This document shows, one piece after another, positions 27,757 to 37,360 of a stretch of DNA of 64,000 nucleotides (its first letter is position 1; the number at the start of each line of letters is the position of its first letter). The stretch spans positions 32,168-96,167 of the forward strand of contig JBJEQF010000029.1 in NCBI GenBank assembly GCA_051881615.1, given 5' to 3'. The notes below the pieces were generated by a model. That model saw nothing but the letters and a program-made list of their open reading frames with translations. It was not told the DNA's origin and did not search any database. The position numbers and the translations under genes are program-made. The DNA comes from CAMFTQ01 sp051881615. GTDB lineage: Bacteria; Bacillota; Clostridia; Oscillospirales; Acutalibacteraceae.

Positions 27757-28626
27757 TTAGTTCTTTCTATCCAAAAGACTTAGTGCAAATTCCTTTATCT
27801 GTGAAGTGTCGCTGTCAAATTCATCAAGCGACTTTACAGCCTTTACTGTCAGCTCGTTTGCAATCTCTTTGCATTTTTCAAGTCCCAGCAAGGACACATA
27901 GGTTGACTTGTTGTTTTCTGCGTCACTGCCTACAGGCTTGCCAAGCTCCGAGGAGGTTGAGGTGACGTCAAGTATATCGTCAATTATCTGAAAGGCAAGT
28001 CCGATATTTTCTCCGAATGAACGTGCGGCTGAGATTTTTCTGTCATCTGCGCCTGCGCTTATACAGCCCATTTCACAAGCCGCCATTATGAGTGCGCTTG
28101 TTTTTTTAACGTCCATTTCCTTTAAAATATCTACAGACGCATTTTTGTTTTCGTAGGTTAAATCTATTGTCTGACCGCCGACCATACCCTTAGCGCCTGC
28201 GTACCTTGCGAGTGCCAATGCGGCTTTTGCGCTTGTATTATTTTCATCTTCTTGTGAAAGTGCAGTTTCAAACGCAAGCGTTAAAAGCGCGTCACCGGCA
28301 AGCAGTGCGATATCCTCGCCGAAAACCTTGTGGTTTGACGGTCTGCCCCTGCGGTAATCGTCATTATCCATACAGGGTAAATCATCGTGAATAAGCGAGT
28401 AGGTGTGAATCATCTCGACAGCACAGGCAAACGGCAAGGCATTCTCAACTGTACCGCCGCAAGCGTCTGCAAACATCAGCGTTAAAAGAGGACGAACACG
28501 CTTACCGCCTGCTTTTAAGCTGTATTTCATAGACTTTATAAGCTCTGCTTCAAGACAGCTTTCACTTGGCAGACTGCTGTCGAGCGCATTTTCTATCAGA
28601 TTTATCATAGTAATTATATCATTCAT
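27757..28626 (-). CDS. ispA: Polyprenyl (farnesyl/geranyl) diphosphate synthase
   Basis: 289 residues. It joins isopentenyl units to allylic diphosphates. The two aspartate-rich motifs are visible: DDLPCMDNDDYRRGRPSNHK and the second IIDDILD. The gap between this gene and dxs is 34 bp, and it abuts xseB, as in the usual xseA-xseB-ispA-dxs cluster (xseA itself is missing). Confidence 0.95.
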   Translation of the reverse strand: MNDIITMINLIENALDSSLPSESCLEAELIKSMKYSLKAGGKRVRPLLTLMFADACGGTVENALPFACAVEMIHTYSLIHDDLPCMDNDDYRRGRPSNHKVFGEDIALLAGDALLTLAFETALSQEDENNTSAKAALALARYAGAKGMVGGQTIDLTYENKNASVDILKEMDVKKTSALIMAACEMGCISAGADDRKISAARSFGENIGLAFQIIDDILDVTSTSSELGKPVGSDAENNKSTYVSLLGLEKCKEIANELTVKAVKSLDEFDSDTSQIKEFALSLLDRKN

Positions 28627-28850
28627 CAGAAAACATCTCCGCTGTTTTTTATACTTTGAATACGGCTGTTAATTTCTTCAATTTTGCCCTTGCCGTTTTC
28701 AAGCTCCTTGTAGCAATATTCTATCAGTGTGAAGGATTTTTCGTATAGTCTCATACTTTCTTCAAGTGTAATATCGTTTCTTTCCATTTGTCTGACTATT
28801 CTCTCAAGCTCCTGCGAGGCTTGCTCGAAGGTCATATTATTATCTACCAT
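28626..28850 (-). CDS. xseB: Exodeoxyribonuclease VII small subunit
   Basis: About 74 residues from the ATG at 28848-28850, 9 nt after AAGGA; the upstream in-frame ATG abuts that site. The family core is plain: TFEQASQELERIVRQMERND and LEESMRLYEKSFTLIEYC. It binds the large subunit XseA to form a ssDNA exonuclease. No xseA is next to it: the upstream gene is whiA, whose end it overlaps or nearly touches. Confidence 0.9.
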   Translation of the reverse strand: MVDNNMTFEQASQELERIVRQMERNDITLEESMRLYEKSFTLIEYCYKELENGKGKIEEINSRIQSIKNSGDVF

Positions 28851-28855
28851 TTTTA

Positions 28856-29785
28856 TCATTCCTTACTCTTTATGCTGTCTGCTATTTCAAGTATTTTTTC
28901 TATTCTGTGATTAACTCCGCTTCGGCTTATCGGCGGCGACATCATCTGCCCTAAGTCACGCAGAGAAAGCTCAGGATTTTCAAGCCTTATGCTTGCAAGC
29001 TGTAAAAGCTGCGGCGGCAAACTTTCAAGTCCCCTATTATTTTTGATTTTTTCGATAGCGTTTATTTGCTTTGCGGCGGCTGCTGCCGTTTTGCCTAAGT
29101 TTGCAACCTCTGAATTTCTTTTTCTGTTTACAACATTTCTCAGCTGCTTCATCGCCTTTGCGCCCATAATTTCCATAGCACAATTATATGCGCCCATATA
29201 CGTGAGTAAATCTGCAATCTGCTCGCTGTCTTTTATGTACTCTACAAAGCTGCCTGTTCTTAATATCTGCTTGGAAGTAATCTGCGTTTCTTCTATTTCT
29301 CTTATGAGCGTTGAAAGGTCTGTGCAAAGGCTTTTGTATGGTACGCAGAATTCAAGGTGGTAGTTTTTTTCGGGGTCGTTTACAGAACCGCAGGCAAGAA
29401 ACGCACCTCGCAGAAAATCAGCCTTGTTGTAGTCCTCTTCAATATTTGCCCTGTTTATTCGCAGTGTGACGTCGCTTTTGCTGTGGCCGAAATATGAAAA
29501 AATCTTCTCACATTCAAGGCTGTCGATAATTTTTATAGTGTAAAGCTGTGTTTTCTTTTTTACCGCCTTTAGTGTTGTCTGCTTTTCGATAAGCGGTGAA
29601 AAAAGTATCGTCATAAGATCAACAAAACGTGCGGCGGCGTAGTTATTTTCTGTTGTAAAAATTATTTCGTTATATGAAAACCTCTTTGCAAAAAGGAGCA
29701 TTGCGTAGCACTCTGCCTTTAGCTTTGAAGGCTCTGTTGCGGTATTCTGACAAAGCTCTTTTTTTACAGTTGATGCAAAGGACAT
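28856..29785 (-). CDS. whiA: DNA-binding protein WhiA
   Basis: 309 residues from the ATG at 29783-29785, with GAAAGG 9 nt upstream. The N-terminal part is a degenerate LAGLIDADG fold (DFLRGAFLACGSVNDPEKNY); the C-terminal helix-turn-helix includes ELSLRDLGQMMSPPISRSGV. It influences division and chromosome segregation in Firmicutes. It follows rapZ directly; the usual yvcK gene between them is absent. Confidence 0.95.
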   Translation of the reverse strand: MSFASTVKKELCQNTATEPSKLKAECYAMLLFAKRFSYNEIIFTTENNYAAARFVDLMTILFSPLIEKQTTLKAVKKKTQLYTIKIIDSLECEKIFSYFGHSKSDVTLRINRANIEEDYNKADFLRGAFLACGSVNDPEKNYHLEFCVPYKSLCTDLSTLIREIEETQITSKQILRTGSFVEYIKDSEQIADLLTYMGAYNCAMEIMGAKAMKQLRNVVNRKRNSEVANLGKTAAAAAKQINAIEKIKNNRGLESLPPQLLQLASIRLENPELSLRDLGQMMSPPISRSGVNHRIEKILEIADSIKSKE

Positions 29786-29829
29786 TTTTTTCAACCTTTC
29801 ATAGGAATAAGGGTTTTATGTACGCTTTA

Positions 29830-30696
29830 TTACGCTTTCCATATGTCACGGTGCTGGATTGCCGACTTTTGACCCATTTCTACAAAATGATGGTTTAAAA
29901 GTCTTGCGATTGTAACCGAGCGGTGCTTGCCGCCTGTGCAGCCTATGGCGATTACAAGCTCGCTTTTGCACTCTTTTTTGTAAAGCGGAATAAGGTAGTC
30001 GATAAGCGGTAAGAGCCTGTCTATAAACTGCTGTGTTTCGTCAAAGCCTAAAACATATTCACGCACAGCCTCGTCAAGACCTGTCAAGGGCTTTAGCTCC
30101 GGTATATAGTAGGGATTTGGCAGACATCTTACGTCAAACATTAAATCTGCTTCAAGCGGTATGCCGTACTTAAAGCCGAATGAAACGCACGTTACAATAA
30201 GGCTTTTTGTGAAGTCGCCCGTAAACATTGTTGTAACTCTTTGCTTTAGCTGTTTTACCGATAGCTTTGATGTATCTATTACGTAATTTGCCGTCAGCTT
30301 TATATCGTGCAAAAGCTGTTCCTCAAGCTTTACTGCGTCCTCTGTTGTGCAGCCTGAAAACGAATCTGCCAGAGGGTGTTTTCTGCGTGTTTCTTTATAC
30401 CTTGTGATCAGAACGTCTGTGTTTGCGTCAAGGTAAAGGATTTTATATTTTTTGCCCTCTGCGTCAAACTTCTGCAGCTCGATTTTAAGAGGGTCTGTTA
30501 AATCGCCTGCTCTTATATCGACTACTACGGCGACCTTTTTCATACTGTTTTCTGCTGTTTTTTCGCACAAATCGTAGAACGTGTGCAAAAGCTGGGGCGG
30601 AATATTATCTACACAATAAAAGCCTATATCCTCAAGCGAGTGGAGTGCGTGTGTTTTGCCTGCACCCGACAAGCCTGTTATGATTACAAATTCCAT
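29830..30696 (-). CDS. rapZ: RNase adapter protein RapZ (YvcJ)
   Basis: 288 residues. The P-loop GLSGAGKTHALHSLED is at the N-terminus. The C-terminal domain has GCTGGKHRSVTIARLLNHHF, the nucleotide/ligand-binding signature. In E. coli it controls small RNAs for glucosamine synthesis; in Firmicutes it is a nucleotide-binding protein of less clear role. It lies between murB and whiA. Confidence 0.95.
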   Translation of the reverse strand: MEFVIITGLSGAGKTHALHSLEDIGFYCVDNIPPQLLHTFYDLCEKTAENSMKKVAVVVDIRAGDLTDPLKIELQKFDAEGKKYKILYLDANTDVLITRYKETRRKHPLADSFSGCTTEDAVKLEEQLLHDIKLTANYVIDTSKLSVKQLKQRVTTMFTGDFTKSLIVTCVSFGFKYGIPLEADLMFDVRCLPNPYYIPELKPLTGLDEAVREYVLGFDETQQFIDRLLPLIDYLIPLYKKECKSELVIAIGCTGGKHRSVTIARLLNHHFVEMGQKSAIQHRDIWKA

Positions 30697-30721
30697 AATA
30701 CTCTCCTTATATTACAGGACT

Positions 30722-31633
30722 TTAGTTACCGATACTGATAATTTCCTGTTCAAGCATAACGCCTGTTTTATAGGCTACCGTTTTTTTGATTTCATCAATC
30801 AGCGACTGTACATCCTTAGCTGTTGCGTTGCCGTTGTTTACTATAAAGCCGCAGTGCTTTGGACTTACCTGTGCGTCACCTATGCTCAACCCCTTTAGTC
30901 CGCACTGCTCAACAAGTGCGCCTGCAAAGTTACCCTGTGGGCGTTTGAACACACTGCCGGCACTTGGCAGCTCTATCGGCTGTTTTGACTTACGGCGGTT
31001 CATAAAGTCCTGCATTTTTTCGTTTATTTCGTCCTTGTCGCCCTTTTTAAGCGTTACGGTGACACCTGTTATTATATATTTGTTTTCTTTATATGCACTG
31101 TTTCTGTAAGAAAAATTAAGGTCGTCACCCTTTAGCTCTCCTGTTTTTCCGTCAGGTGTTATGTGAGTACAGGAAACGGTTACGTCCTTCATCTCGCCGC
31201 CGTATGCGCCGGCGTTCATATAGGCAGCTCCGCCTACTGAGCCGGGTATTCCCCACGCAAATTCAAGTCCCGACAGCTCGTATGAAAGCGCAGTTTTGCA
31301 CAGCCTTGCAAGCGTTGCACCTGCTCCGCAGTAAAGCGTTGTATCACTAATTTTTTTAATCAGCTTAAAATCGCCGTCAAGCCTTATTACAACGCAGTCT
31401 AAGCCGTTATCGCTTACAAGAAGATTACTGCCGTTGCCGAGTACAAAATAAGGCAGACTAAAAATTTTGCAAAGGTCTAATATTTTTATAAGCTCTGTTT
31501 CATTTTGAGCATAAGCCATAACGCTTGCGTCACCGCCGATTTTAAAGGTGGTGTGACTGCTCATAGACTCATCTGTTTTAAATTTAATTCCGCAATCGGA
31601 AAGCTGTGTGCAAAAATCATTATAATTATTCAT
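30722..31633 (-). CDS. murB: UDP-N-acetylenolpyruvoylglucosamine reductase
   Basis: 303 residues from the ATG at 31631-31633, with GGAGGA upstream. It reduces the enolpyruvyl group to make UDP-MurNAc, using FAD and NADPH. Visible are SSHTTFKIGG, the FAD loop LGNGSNLLVSD, the GIPGSVGGAAYMNAGAYGGE stretch and the catalytic serine region LPSAGSVFKRP. It belongs to the hprK-murB-rapZ-whiA cluster. Confidence 0.96.
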   Translation of the reverse strand: MNNYNDFCTQLSDCGIKFKTDESMSSHTTFKIGGDASVMAYAQNETELIKILDLCKIFSLPYFVLGNGSNLLVSDNGLDCVVIRLDGDFKLIKKISDTTLYCGAGATLARLCKTALSYELSGLEFAWGIPGSVGGAAYMNAGAYGGEMKDVTVSCTHITPDGKTGELKGDDLNFSYRNSAYKENKYIITGVTVTLKKGDKDEINEKMQDFMNRRKSKQPIELPSAGSVFKRPQGNFAGALVEQCGLKGLSIGDAQVSPKHCGFIVNNGNATAKDVQSLIDEIKKTVAYKTGVMLEQEIISIGN

Positions 31634-31669
31634 AAATCCTCCGATTGATTCTGTTATGTAGAGCATATT

Positions 31670-32392
31670 TTAAACGATTGATATGCCCTTTTCGCTCATA
31701 TATTCAGTCAGGTTTTTAATTGAGCTGTTCACTACAAGCTCGGGCGGAAATGACAGCTCCTCCAACACCTTTAGTGTGCTGTTCATTCTGCCCAGACTTG
31801 TGAAATAATGTGCGTCTGAGTTCACACAGATTCTTGCGTTGTGCTTTTTGCAAAGCCTTATGATTTCACAGCAGTTTGACATTGAGTCCTTTTTATATCT
31901 GAAAGAGGAGTCGTTTATTTCAATCAGTACTCCGTTTTTTGCAAGCACGGGTATAACTGTCTCGTAATCGTATTTATAGTACGGTGTACCGCTGTGACCT
32001 ATTACATTGACATTTTTATTTTCTGCAAGGCTCAGATATGCCTGTGTGCATTTTTCTGCCGTCGGCTTTTCAGAAAGAGTTACCGTGTGCATTGACGCTA
32101 CCACCCAGTCAAGGCTGTCAAGCAGATTTTCGTCAGCGTCAAGAGAGCCGTTGTAATCTGTGATATTTGCTTCTATTCCCTTTAATACACGAACTCCGTA
32201 AAGATTTGAGGGGATTGCGTGGAGCGACTCAAAATAATATGCTCCCGGAGCTCCGGGCATTGTTCTGCCGTGGTCTGTTATTGCTATGGCAAAAAGTCCT
32301 AACGCCGAGGCTTCCTTTACCATTTCCGTAATTGTTGCGAATGCGTGTGTAGATGCTATTGAATGTGTGTGTAAATCTGCTATTAACTGCAT
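31670..32392 (-). CDS. PHP-domain phosphatase (YcdX-like)
   Basis: 240 residues. The metal-binding PHP motifs are present: DLHTHSIASTHAF, TDHGRTMPGAPG, the GIEANI motif, ASMHTVTL, NVIGHSGTP and the closing NSDAHY. These place it with YcdX-type trinuclear-zinc phosphatases. The substrate is unknown. The start is 1 bp after the hprK stop, so the two are translationally linked. Confidence 0.85.
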   Translation of the reverse strand: MQLIADLHTHSIASTHAFATITEMVKEASALGLFAIAITDHGRTMPGAPGAYYFESLHAIPSNLYGVRVLKGIEANITDYNGSLDADENLLDSLDWVVASMHTVTLSEKPTAEKCTQAYLSLAENKNVNVIGHSGTPYYKYDYETVIPVLAKNGVLIEINDSSFRYKKDSMSNCCEIIRLCKKHNARICVNSDAHYFTSLGRMNSTLKVLEELSFPPELVVNSSIKNLTEYMSEKGISIV

Positions 32393-32393
32393 T

Positions 32394-33365
32394 TTAGTAG
32401 CCCCAACTTGTCTGTATTTTTTTCGGTGCAGGAATTTCTGTTCCTATATCCATACCAAGGCTCTGCAAAAGCTCCTGCGCCGCATTGTAGCCCATTTTCT
32501 TTTGTCTGTTGTTCATAGCGGCAACCTCTATGATAATTGCAAGGTTACGTCCCGGCTTTACAGGGATTGTCATTACAGGCACTTCTATACCTAAAATTTC
32601 CATAACCTCGCTTTCTATGCCCATTCTGTCATAGATTTTTGTGCTGTCCCAAAGCTCAAGGTTTATTACAAGGTCTATGTTTTCTGTAAGCTTTACAGCG
32701 CCCATACCGAAAATTCGCCTTGCGTTTATGATGCCTATGCCTCGAAGCTCAATAAAATGGCGAATATTTGCAGGAGATGAGCCAACAAGACTTTTTCTTG
32801 ATACTCTTCTGATTTCTACAGCGTCGTCGGCTATAAGTCGGTGACCTCTTTTGATAAGCTCCACGGCTGTTTCGCTTTTACCTACACCGCTGTCGCCTAT
32901 CAGCAGACAGCCCTCGCCGTAAACCTCTACCAGAACTCCGTGACGAGTAATTCTCGGAGCAAGCTCTACGTTAAGAAAGGAAATCAAAGCAGCGGACAGT
33001 CCCGAGGTTGTATCAAGCGAACGCAAAATCGGGATTTTGTATTTCTCTGCCGCCGTTTGCAGAATTTCAGTAGGCATAAGTCCTCTTGCCAAAATCAAAG
33101 CAGGCGGTAAAAACGAAAACAGGCTTTCGTAAATCTCCGTTTGCTTCTCGCTGTCAAACCTGCCGATATATGAATACTCCGTCTTTCCGAAAACAAGTAT
33201 TCTGTTTTTGTCAAAATAATCAAGAAAACCGACAAGCTCAACGCCCGGTCTGTCGATGTCTGTTGATGAAATCATTACCTCTTCGGGATTTTTTGGCATA
33301 TATTGCTGTTCAAGCGACAGCTCGTCAATTATCTTCTTTAAAGAAACCGAAAAATTTGCAGCCAT
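32394..33365 (-). CDS. hprK: HPr kinase/phosphorylase
   Basis: 323 residues. The P-loop is GDSGVGKSETAVEL and the signature of the kinase/phosphorylase activity is ELRGIGIINARRIFGMGAVK. It phosphorylates HPr on Ser46 and removes that phosphate, setting carbon catabolite control. It is the first gene of the run leading to murB, rapZ and whiA. Two TATAAT boxes (reverse ATTATA at 33443 and 33456) lie upstream in the gap after the germination operon. Confidence 0.96.
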   Translation of the reverse strand: MAANFSVSLKKIIDELSLEQQYMPKNPEEVMISSTDIDRPGVELVGFLDYFDKNRILVFGKTEYSYIGRFDSEKQTEIYESLFSFLPPALILARGLMPTEILQTAAEKYKIPILRSLDTTSGLSAALISFLNVELAPRITRHGVLVEVYGEGCLLIGDSGVGKSETAVELIKRGHRLIADDAVEIRRVSRKSLVGSSPANIRHFIELRGIGIINARRIFGMGAVKLTENIDLVINLELWDSTKIYDRMGIESEVMEILGIEVPVMTIPVKPGRNLAIIIEVAAMNNRQKKMGYNAAQELLQSLGMDIGTEIPAPKKIQTSWGY

Positions 33366-33521
33366 AGCAGTATCATTCCTCTCTTATTTAAAAAACTCAA
33401 AGGTATTATTAAACATTTTAACCGTATTTTCACGTAGATAGAATTATACTTGTCTATTATACTACAAAACTCTGCTTATTTAAAGTCTTTTTTTGAATTA
33501 TTCTGCTAAACTGCAAATTTT

Positions 33522-34112
33522 TTATTTTTTCTGCAATACAGCCTGTGAACAGATTAAGGACTTACTTTCGCTTTTAAAAAGACAAACAGAAGCAACCCTT
33601 TTGTTGTCAATGTAATCCGACACAAGCTGCATAAGTGTTGTACGGACTTTGTTGTTTGATGACGATATTTTTTCTGCTTCTGAGATTATAAGGCTCGGCT
33701 GTTGTTTTTCCTTTTGCAGAAGCTCTACTGCGTTTTTGTCACCAAAGGCTACCGTGATGTCGGGCGGTATTTTGTTGTTATCTATGAAAAATTTGAGCAT
33801 ATCATACGCATTGTCAAATGTGCCAAACGAAAGGACTATATATTCGCACTGTCCCCAGAAGGATATCTTGCCTGTTGCTTTTTCAAGTGACAATAATGCG
33901 TCCTCAATATTTTTTGCCTTGATTGTTTTTAAGGAGTCCTTAGAATCCTCCGATTCATCAAACATAGAAAAGGTGTATGAAATATCGAGCTTATCTGTGT
34001 TGTCTATAATTACGCCCTCAATTATTCCTCTTTGCTCTATCCCTGTCTGTGAGCAGCCTGAAAAAACGGCTGTGATAAGAATAAGCATAGCTGTGATTAC
34101 TGTTTTACGCAC
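33522..34112 (-). CDS. GerC-type germination lipoprotein, N-terminal domain only
   Basis: 196 residues. Lipoprotein signal with lipobox VFSGC (Cys20), followed by GIEQRGIIEGVIIDNTDKL and the alpha/beta pattern of the Ger(x)C N-terminal domain. Full-length family members are about 370-400 residues with further domains. Here the reading frame stops after the first domain, and the 156 bp before hprK hold no continuation. It overlaps the GerB gene by 8 nt, so it is the third member of the gerABC operon. Function as receptor C subunit is inferred. Confidence 0.7.
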   Translation of the reverse strand: MRKTVITAMLILITAVFSGCSQTGIEQRGIIEGVIIDNTDKLDISYTFSMFDESEDSKDSLKTIKAKNIEDALLSLEKATGKISFWGQCEYIVLSFGTFDNAYDMLKFFIDNNKIPPDITVAFGDKNAVELLQKEKQQPSLIISEAEKISSSNNKVRTTLMQLVSDYIDNKRVASVCLFKSESKSLICSQAVLQKK

Positions 34113-35160
34113 CTTTTTCTCTCCTTTTCATCAAATAAGAAACAAACGGAATTACAAGACCTGTAAGCTCTGTCAGTGAAAAGAGTATATATTTGTTAAA
34201 CACAAATGAAAATACAGCATCGGAAAACGTGGCAGAAAGCGACAGTACAAATACAAGGAAAACGCTTAATACGGTTGAAAGCTTGCTTTGCTCCTTTGAA
34301 ACTGTATTGTTAAAGCAGATTGTCATAAGCGACAAGCCTATAAAAGTTACAAAAGTGATAAGCGCAAAGGCAAGACCGTCTGCTCCCTTAAAAAGAGAAA
34401 AGCCTGTTGTCTGCGAAAGCGAAAATACAGGATACTGCTGTGTTATGCTGAAGCTGCCAAGCACTAATACCGTTGATATTACAAGCACAAAGGCGACTAT
34501 ATAAGATACACCCTGCCAAAGTGTCGCCTTTGCAAAGCTGTTATTTTTTACACGATTGATTAAAACTGCCGAAGCTGACGGCAGAAAGCCTGCGGCAATA
34601 TAGAAAACTGCGTTATCAAGCTGATTTTCTTTGCTGTTCATAGTCCTTAAATTATCAAAATTAAAATAGGTAAAATTACCTGCTGTGACGAGTAAAACCG
34701 TAATAATTAAAAAAGCAAAAATTATTACACAGGCTCGGGAAAGCGCTTCAAGTCCCTTTACGCCGCTGTAAATGCACGACAGGCACATCAAAAGTATAAT
34801 AAACCACATTACAGCCGACCTGTTGACGCTTGTTACAAAAAGCTTTGTGTAGCTTAAAAGTATCAGCGAGCCTGAGTACAGAAAGTAAAAAAGATATATC
34901 GCCTTAAACAAATTTGCAAGAGCTTTGTTTTTATTCTCAATATATTCCACAACGCTTTTTCCGCTTTTTTCAGCGACAGAGTAAGAAAAGTAAAACATAA
35001 AAAGTGAGATTGCCATTGAGATTAAAAGCGGAATAAGCGAGAGCAAAAGCTCATTCGGTGCAACAGACAGGTCTGACAGCGTAAATATAAAGACTGTGTT
35101 TGTTAAAAGGAGCGATATATAAAACTGACCGCCGCTGATTTTTCCGAGCTTAGTTATCAT
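34105..35160 (-). CDS. Germinant receptor B subunit, GerAB/GerKB-like transporter fold
   Basis: 351 residues from the ATG at 35158-35160, which has AGGTGAT upstream and overlaps the GerA stop by 11 nt. It has about ten membrane helices of the APC amino-acid transporter type (KLGKISGGQFYISLLLTNTV; YIENKNKALANLFKAIYLFY). In spore germinant receptors this subunit forms the ligand-binding membrane part in the inner spore membrane. Confidence 0.85.
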   Translation of the reverse strand: MITKLGKISGGQFYISLLLTNTVFIFTLSDLSVAPNELLLSLIPLLISMAISLFMFYFSYSVAEKSGKSVVEYIENKNKALANLFKAIYLFYFLYSGSLILLSYTKLFVTSVNRSAVMWFIILLMCLSCIYSGVKGLEALSRACVIIFAFLIITVLLVTAGNFTYFNFDNLRTMNSKENQLDNAVFYIAAGFLPSASAVLINRVKNNSFAKATLWQGVSYIVAFVLVISTVLVLGSFSITQQYPVFSLSQTTGFSLFKGADGLAFALITFVTFIGLSLMTICFNNTVSKEQSKLSTVLSVFLVFVLSLSATFSDAVFSFVFNKYILFSLTELTGLVIPFVSYLMKRREKGA

Positions 35161-36658
35161 AAACATCACCTGTTCCCGGCATATTCTGAACATTGTTCTG
35201 CTTTTTTGAGAGCGTTTTCCAGCCTCGTCTTACAAAGGTATCTCTCATTGCAAAAAGGCTGAACGGTGCAAGTGGCGCCATATACGGCACACCGAATGAT
35301 GTTTTACCGCACATATTGACAAGCAGAATACAGGTGGCAAGCGCTATACCCCACACTCCCAAAACTCCGCCGATTATGATAAGTGCAAACCTGAAAATAG
35401 TGATAGCCGGATTGAGCGTTGGCACAACGTAGCCGCATATTGCAGAAAGAGCAACAACCATAAGCGTGGGCGCACCGATTATTCCGGCACTCACTGCACT
35501 GTCGCCTATTACAAGACCGCCGACTATTCCAACTGCGTGACCTAACGGACGAGGGATTCTAAGTCCTGCTTCACGCATAACCTCGTAGATAAAGTGGAGC
35601 ATAAGCACCTCGAAAATAAGCGGCAGCGGAGTTTCCCATACGGCTGAGATGATATTTTTTAAAAGCGGAGTAGGAAAATAGTCGGGATGAAATGCTGCAA
35701 AGGCGACATAAAGCGACGGCAGATAAAGAGAAATTATAAACGACAGGTATTTCAGTATTCTTGTAAAAAATGCGTAATAAGGTCTGTTTGAATAATCGTC
35801 AATGCTCTGAAAATCCTCCGAAAACAAATGCGGAACTAATAGCACAGACGGTGTGCCGTCTATCATTACTGCTATTCTGCCCTCGCTTAGCTTTCCGCAG
35901 ACGGTATCGGGTCGTTCAGACACGCCAACGCCCGAAAAAACAGATTTTGAGCCGTTATCCTCAAGGTACGGCACAAGGTAGCCAGACGCCAAAACGGTAG
36001 GCAAGTCACAATCGTCCAGCCGCTTTTTGAGTGCCTTTAAAATACCGTCTGACACTGCACTTTTTAAGTAGCATATACAAACCTCTGTTTTTGAAATTGT
36101 ACCTACTGTGAAAAGCTCAAACACAAGGTCGGGGTTTCTCATTCTTTTTCTGATAAGAGGCATATTTATTCTGACCTTTTCAACAAAGCCCTCTCTTGAG
36201 CCTCTCTGTACTACCTCTGTTTCAGGCTCGTCAACAGAGCGTGACGGAGGACTTTGCACTCCTATCGCCGCAGATATTTCACTGCCGTCTATAAACAAAA
36301 TTGCAAAGCCAGCCATAAGCGCTTCTTCCGATTTTTCAAATGTATCGCACGTTTTCATCTCTGACACGGTTATTACTGTTGTGTAGATGTAGTCAAAAAG
36401 CTTTTTGCCCGAAAGATTACCGTACACGTTTGCAATAATCGGGTTCATCACCTGAATTGCAAGCTCCTCCTTTTCACTCATTCCCTCCAAGGTAATTATG
36501 GCGGCTTTTGTTTTCGGCTCTGATTGCAGATAAAATTCTCTGATAGTTAGGTCTGCTGAATTTGAATAGTCGTTTTTAATTCTGTCTAAATTTTCTTTAA
36601 GCGAAGCATACATAAAATCACCGCAAATATTTTTAGCTGTAAGGCTATAATTATTCAT
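35150..36658 (-). CDS. Germinant receptor A subunit, GerAA/GerKA-like
   Basis: 502 residues, or 487 from the second ATG at 36611-36613, which has the better site GGTGATTTT; this also leaves more room for a promoter towards the divergent gene. The GerA-family soluble N-terminal region (ALMAGFAILFIDGSEISAAI; PDTVCGKLSEGRIAVMIDGT) is followed by membrane helices with LPLIFEVLMLHFIYEVMREA. It is the first gene of the gerA-type operon. Confidence 0.9.
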   Translation of the reverse strand: MNNYSLTAKNICGDFMYASLKENLDRIKNDYSNSADLTIREFYLQSEPKTKAAIITLEGMSEKEELAIQVMNPIIANVYGNLSGKKLFDYIYTTVITVSEMKTCDTFEKSEEALMAGFAILFIDGSEISAAIGVQSPPSRSVDEPETEVVQRGSREGFVEKVRINMPLIRKRMRNPDLVFELFTVGTISKTEVCICYLKSAVSDGILKALKKRLDDCDLPTVLASGYLVPYLEDNGSKSVFSGVGVSERPDTVCGKLSEGRIAVMIDGTPSVLLVPHLFSEDFQSIDDYSNRPYYAFFTRILKYLSFIISLYLPSLYVAFAAFHPDYFPTPLLKNIISAVWETPLPLIFEVLMLHFIYEVMREAGLRIPRPLGHAVGIVGGLVIGDSAVSAGIIGAPTLMVVALSAICGYVVPTLNPAITIFRFALIIIGGVLGVWGIALATCILLVNMCGKTSFGVPYMAPLAPFSLFAMRDTFVRRGWKTLSKKQNNVQNMPGTGDVYDN

Positions 36659-36687
36659 AATTTATCCAAACTAAACACGGTGATTGT

Positions 36688-37356
36688 ATGCTTATTTCTG
36701 TAATCAGAACTATTCTTTTGTATATTTTTTTAACAGTTGCAGTTCGTCTTATGGGCAAACGGCAGATAGGCGATTTGCAGACAACAGAGCTTGTTGTGAC
36801 GCTTTTAATTTCCGATATTGCGGTAATTCCAATGCAGAACACCTCTCAGCCGTTGCTAAGCGGTTTAGTGCCGATTTTAATACTGATTGTGTGTGAAATT
36901 GTAATGAGTGTTATTATGCTTAAAAACGGAAAATTCAGAAAGCTTGTTTGCGGCAGTCCCGTTATGGTGATAGAAAACGGAAAAATTCTTCAGGATAAAA
37001 TGAAAAGCCTGAGAATGACAACAGAGGACTTGTGCGTTCAGCTAAGACAGCAGAACGTGTTTTGCATTGATGATGTGCAGTACTGCATAGCAGAAACAAA
37101 CGGTCAGCTCTCCGTTTTGCAAAAGCCTGCAAAACGCACCGTCTGTGCCGAGGATTTAAACATTGAGGGTGACGATTTTGGCATAGAGGTTGTTGTGATA
37201 AGCGACGGCGAGCTGCTCGACAACTCCGTTAAGCTGTGCGGCTTTGGCAAGGCTTGGATAATGCAAAGGTTGTTTGAAAACGATATAGAGATTTGTGACG
37301 TTTTTATAATGACGGTAAATTCCAAGGGCGAGTACAACATAATCAGAAAAGAGTGA
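36688..37356 (+). CDS. DUF421 membrane protein (YetF/YcaP family)
   Basis: 222 residues. Three N-terminal membrane helices with the family core RLMGKRQIGDLQTTELVVTL are followed by a soluble beta domain with GSPVMVIENGKILQDKMKSL and the DDVQYCIAETNGQLSV stretch. DUF421 proteins are common in spore-formers and several are forespore-expressed. The biochemical role is not settled. GGTGAT precedes the start. It faces the gerA operon across a very short gap and is followed 4 bp later by a DUF4363 gene. Confidence 0.88.
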   Translation: MLISVIRTILLYIFLTVAVRLMGKRQIGDLQTTELVVTLLISDIAVIPMQNTSQPLLSGLVPILILIVCEIVMSVIMLKNGKFRKLVCGSPVMVIENGKILQDKMKSLRMTTEDLCVQLRQQNVFCIDDVQYCIAETNGQLSVLQKPAKRTVCAEDLNIEGDDFGIEVVVISDGELLDNSVKLCGFGKAWIMQRLFENDIEICDVFIMTVNSKGEYNIIRKE

Positions 37357-37360
37357 TTTT

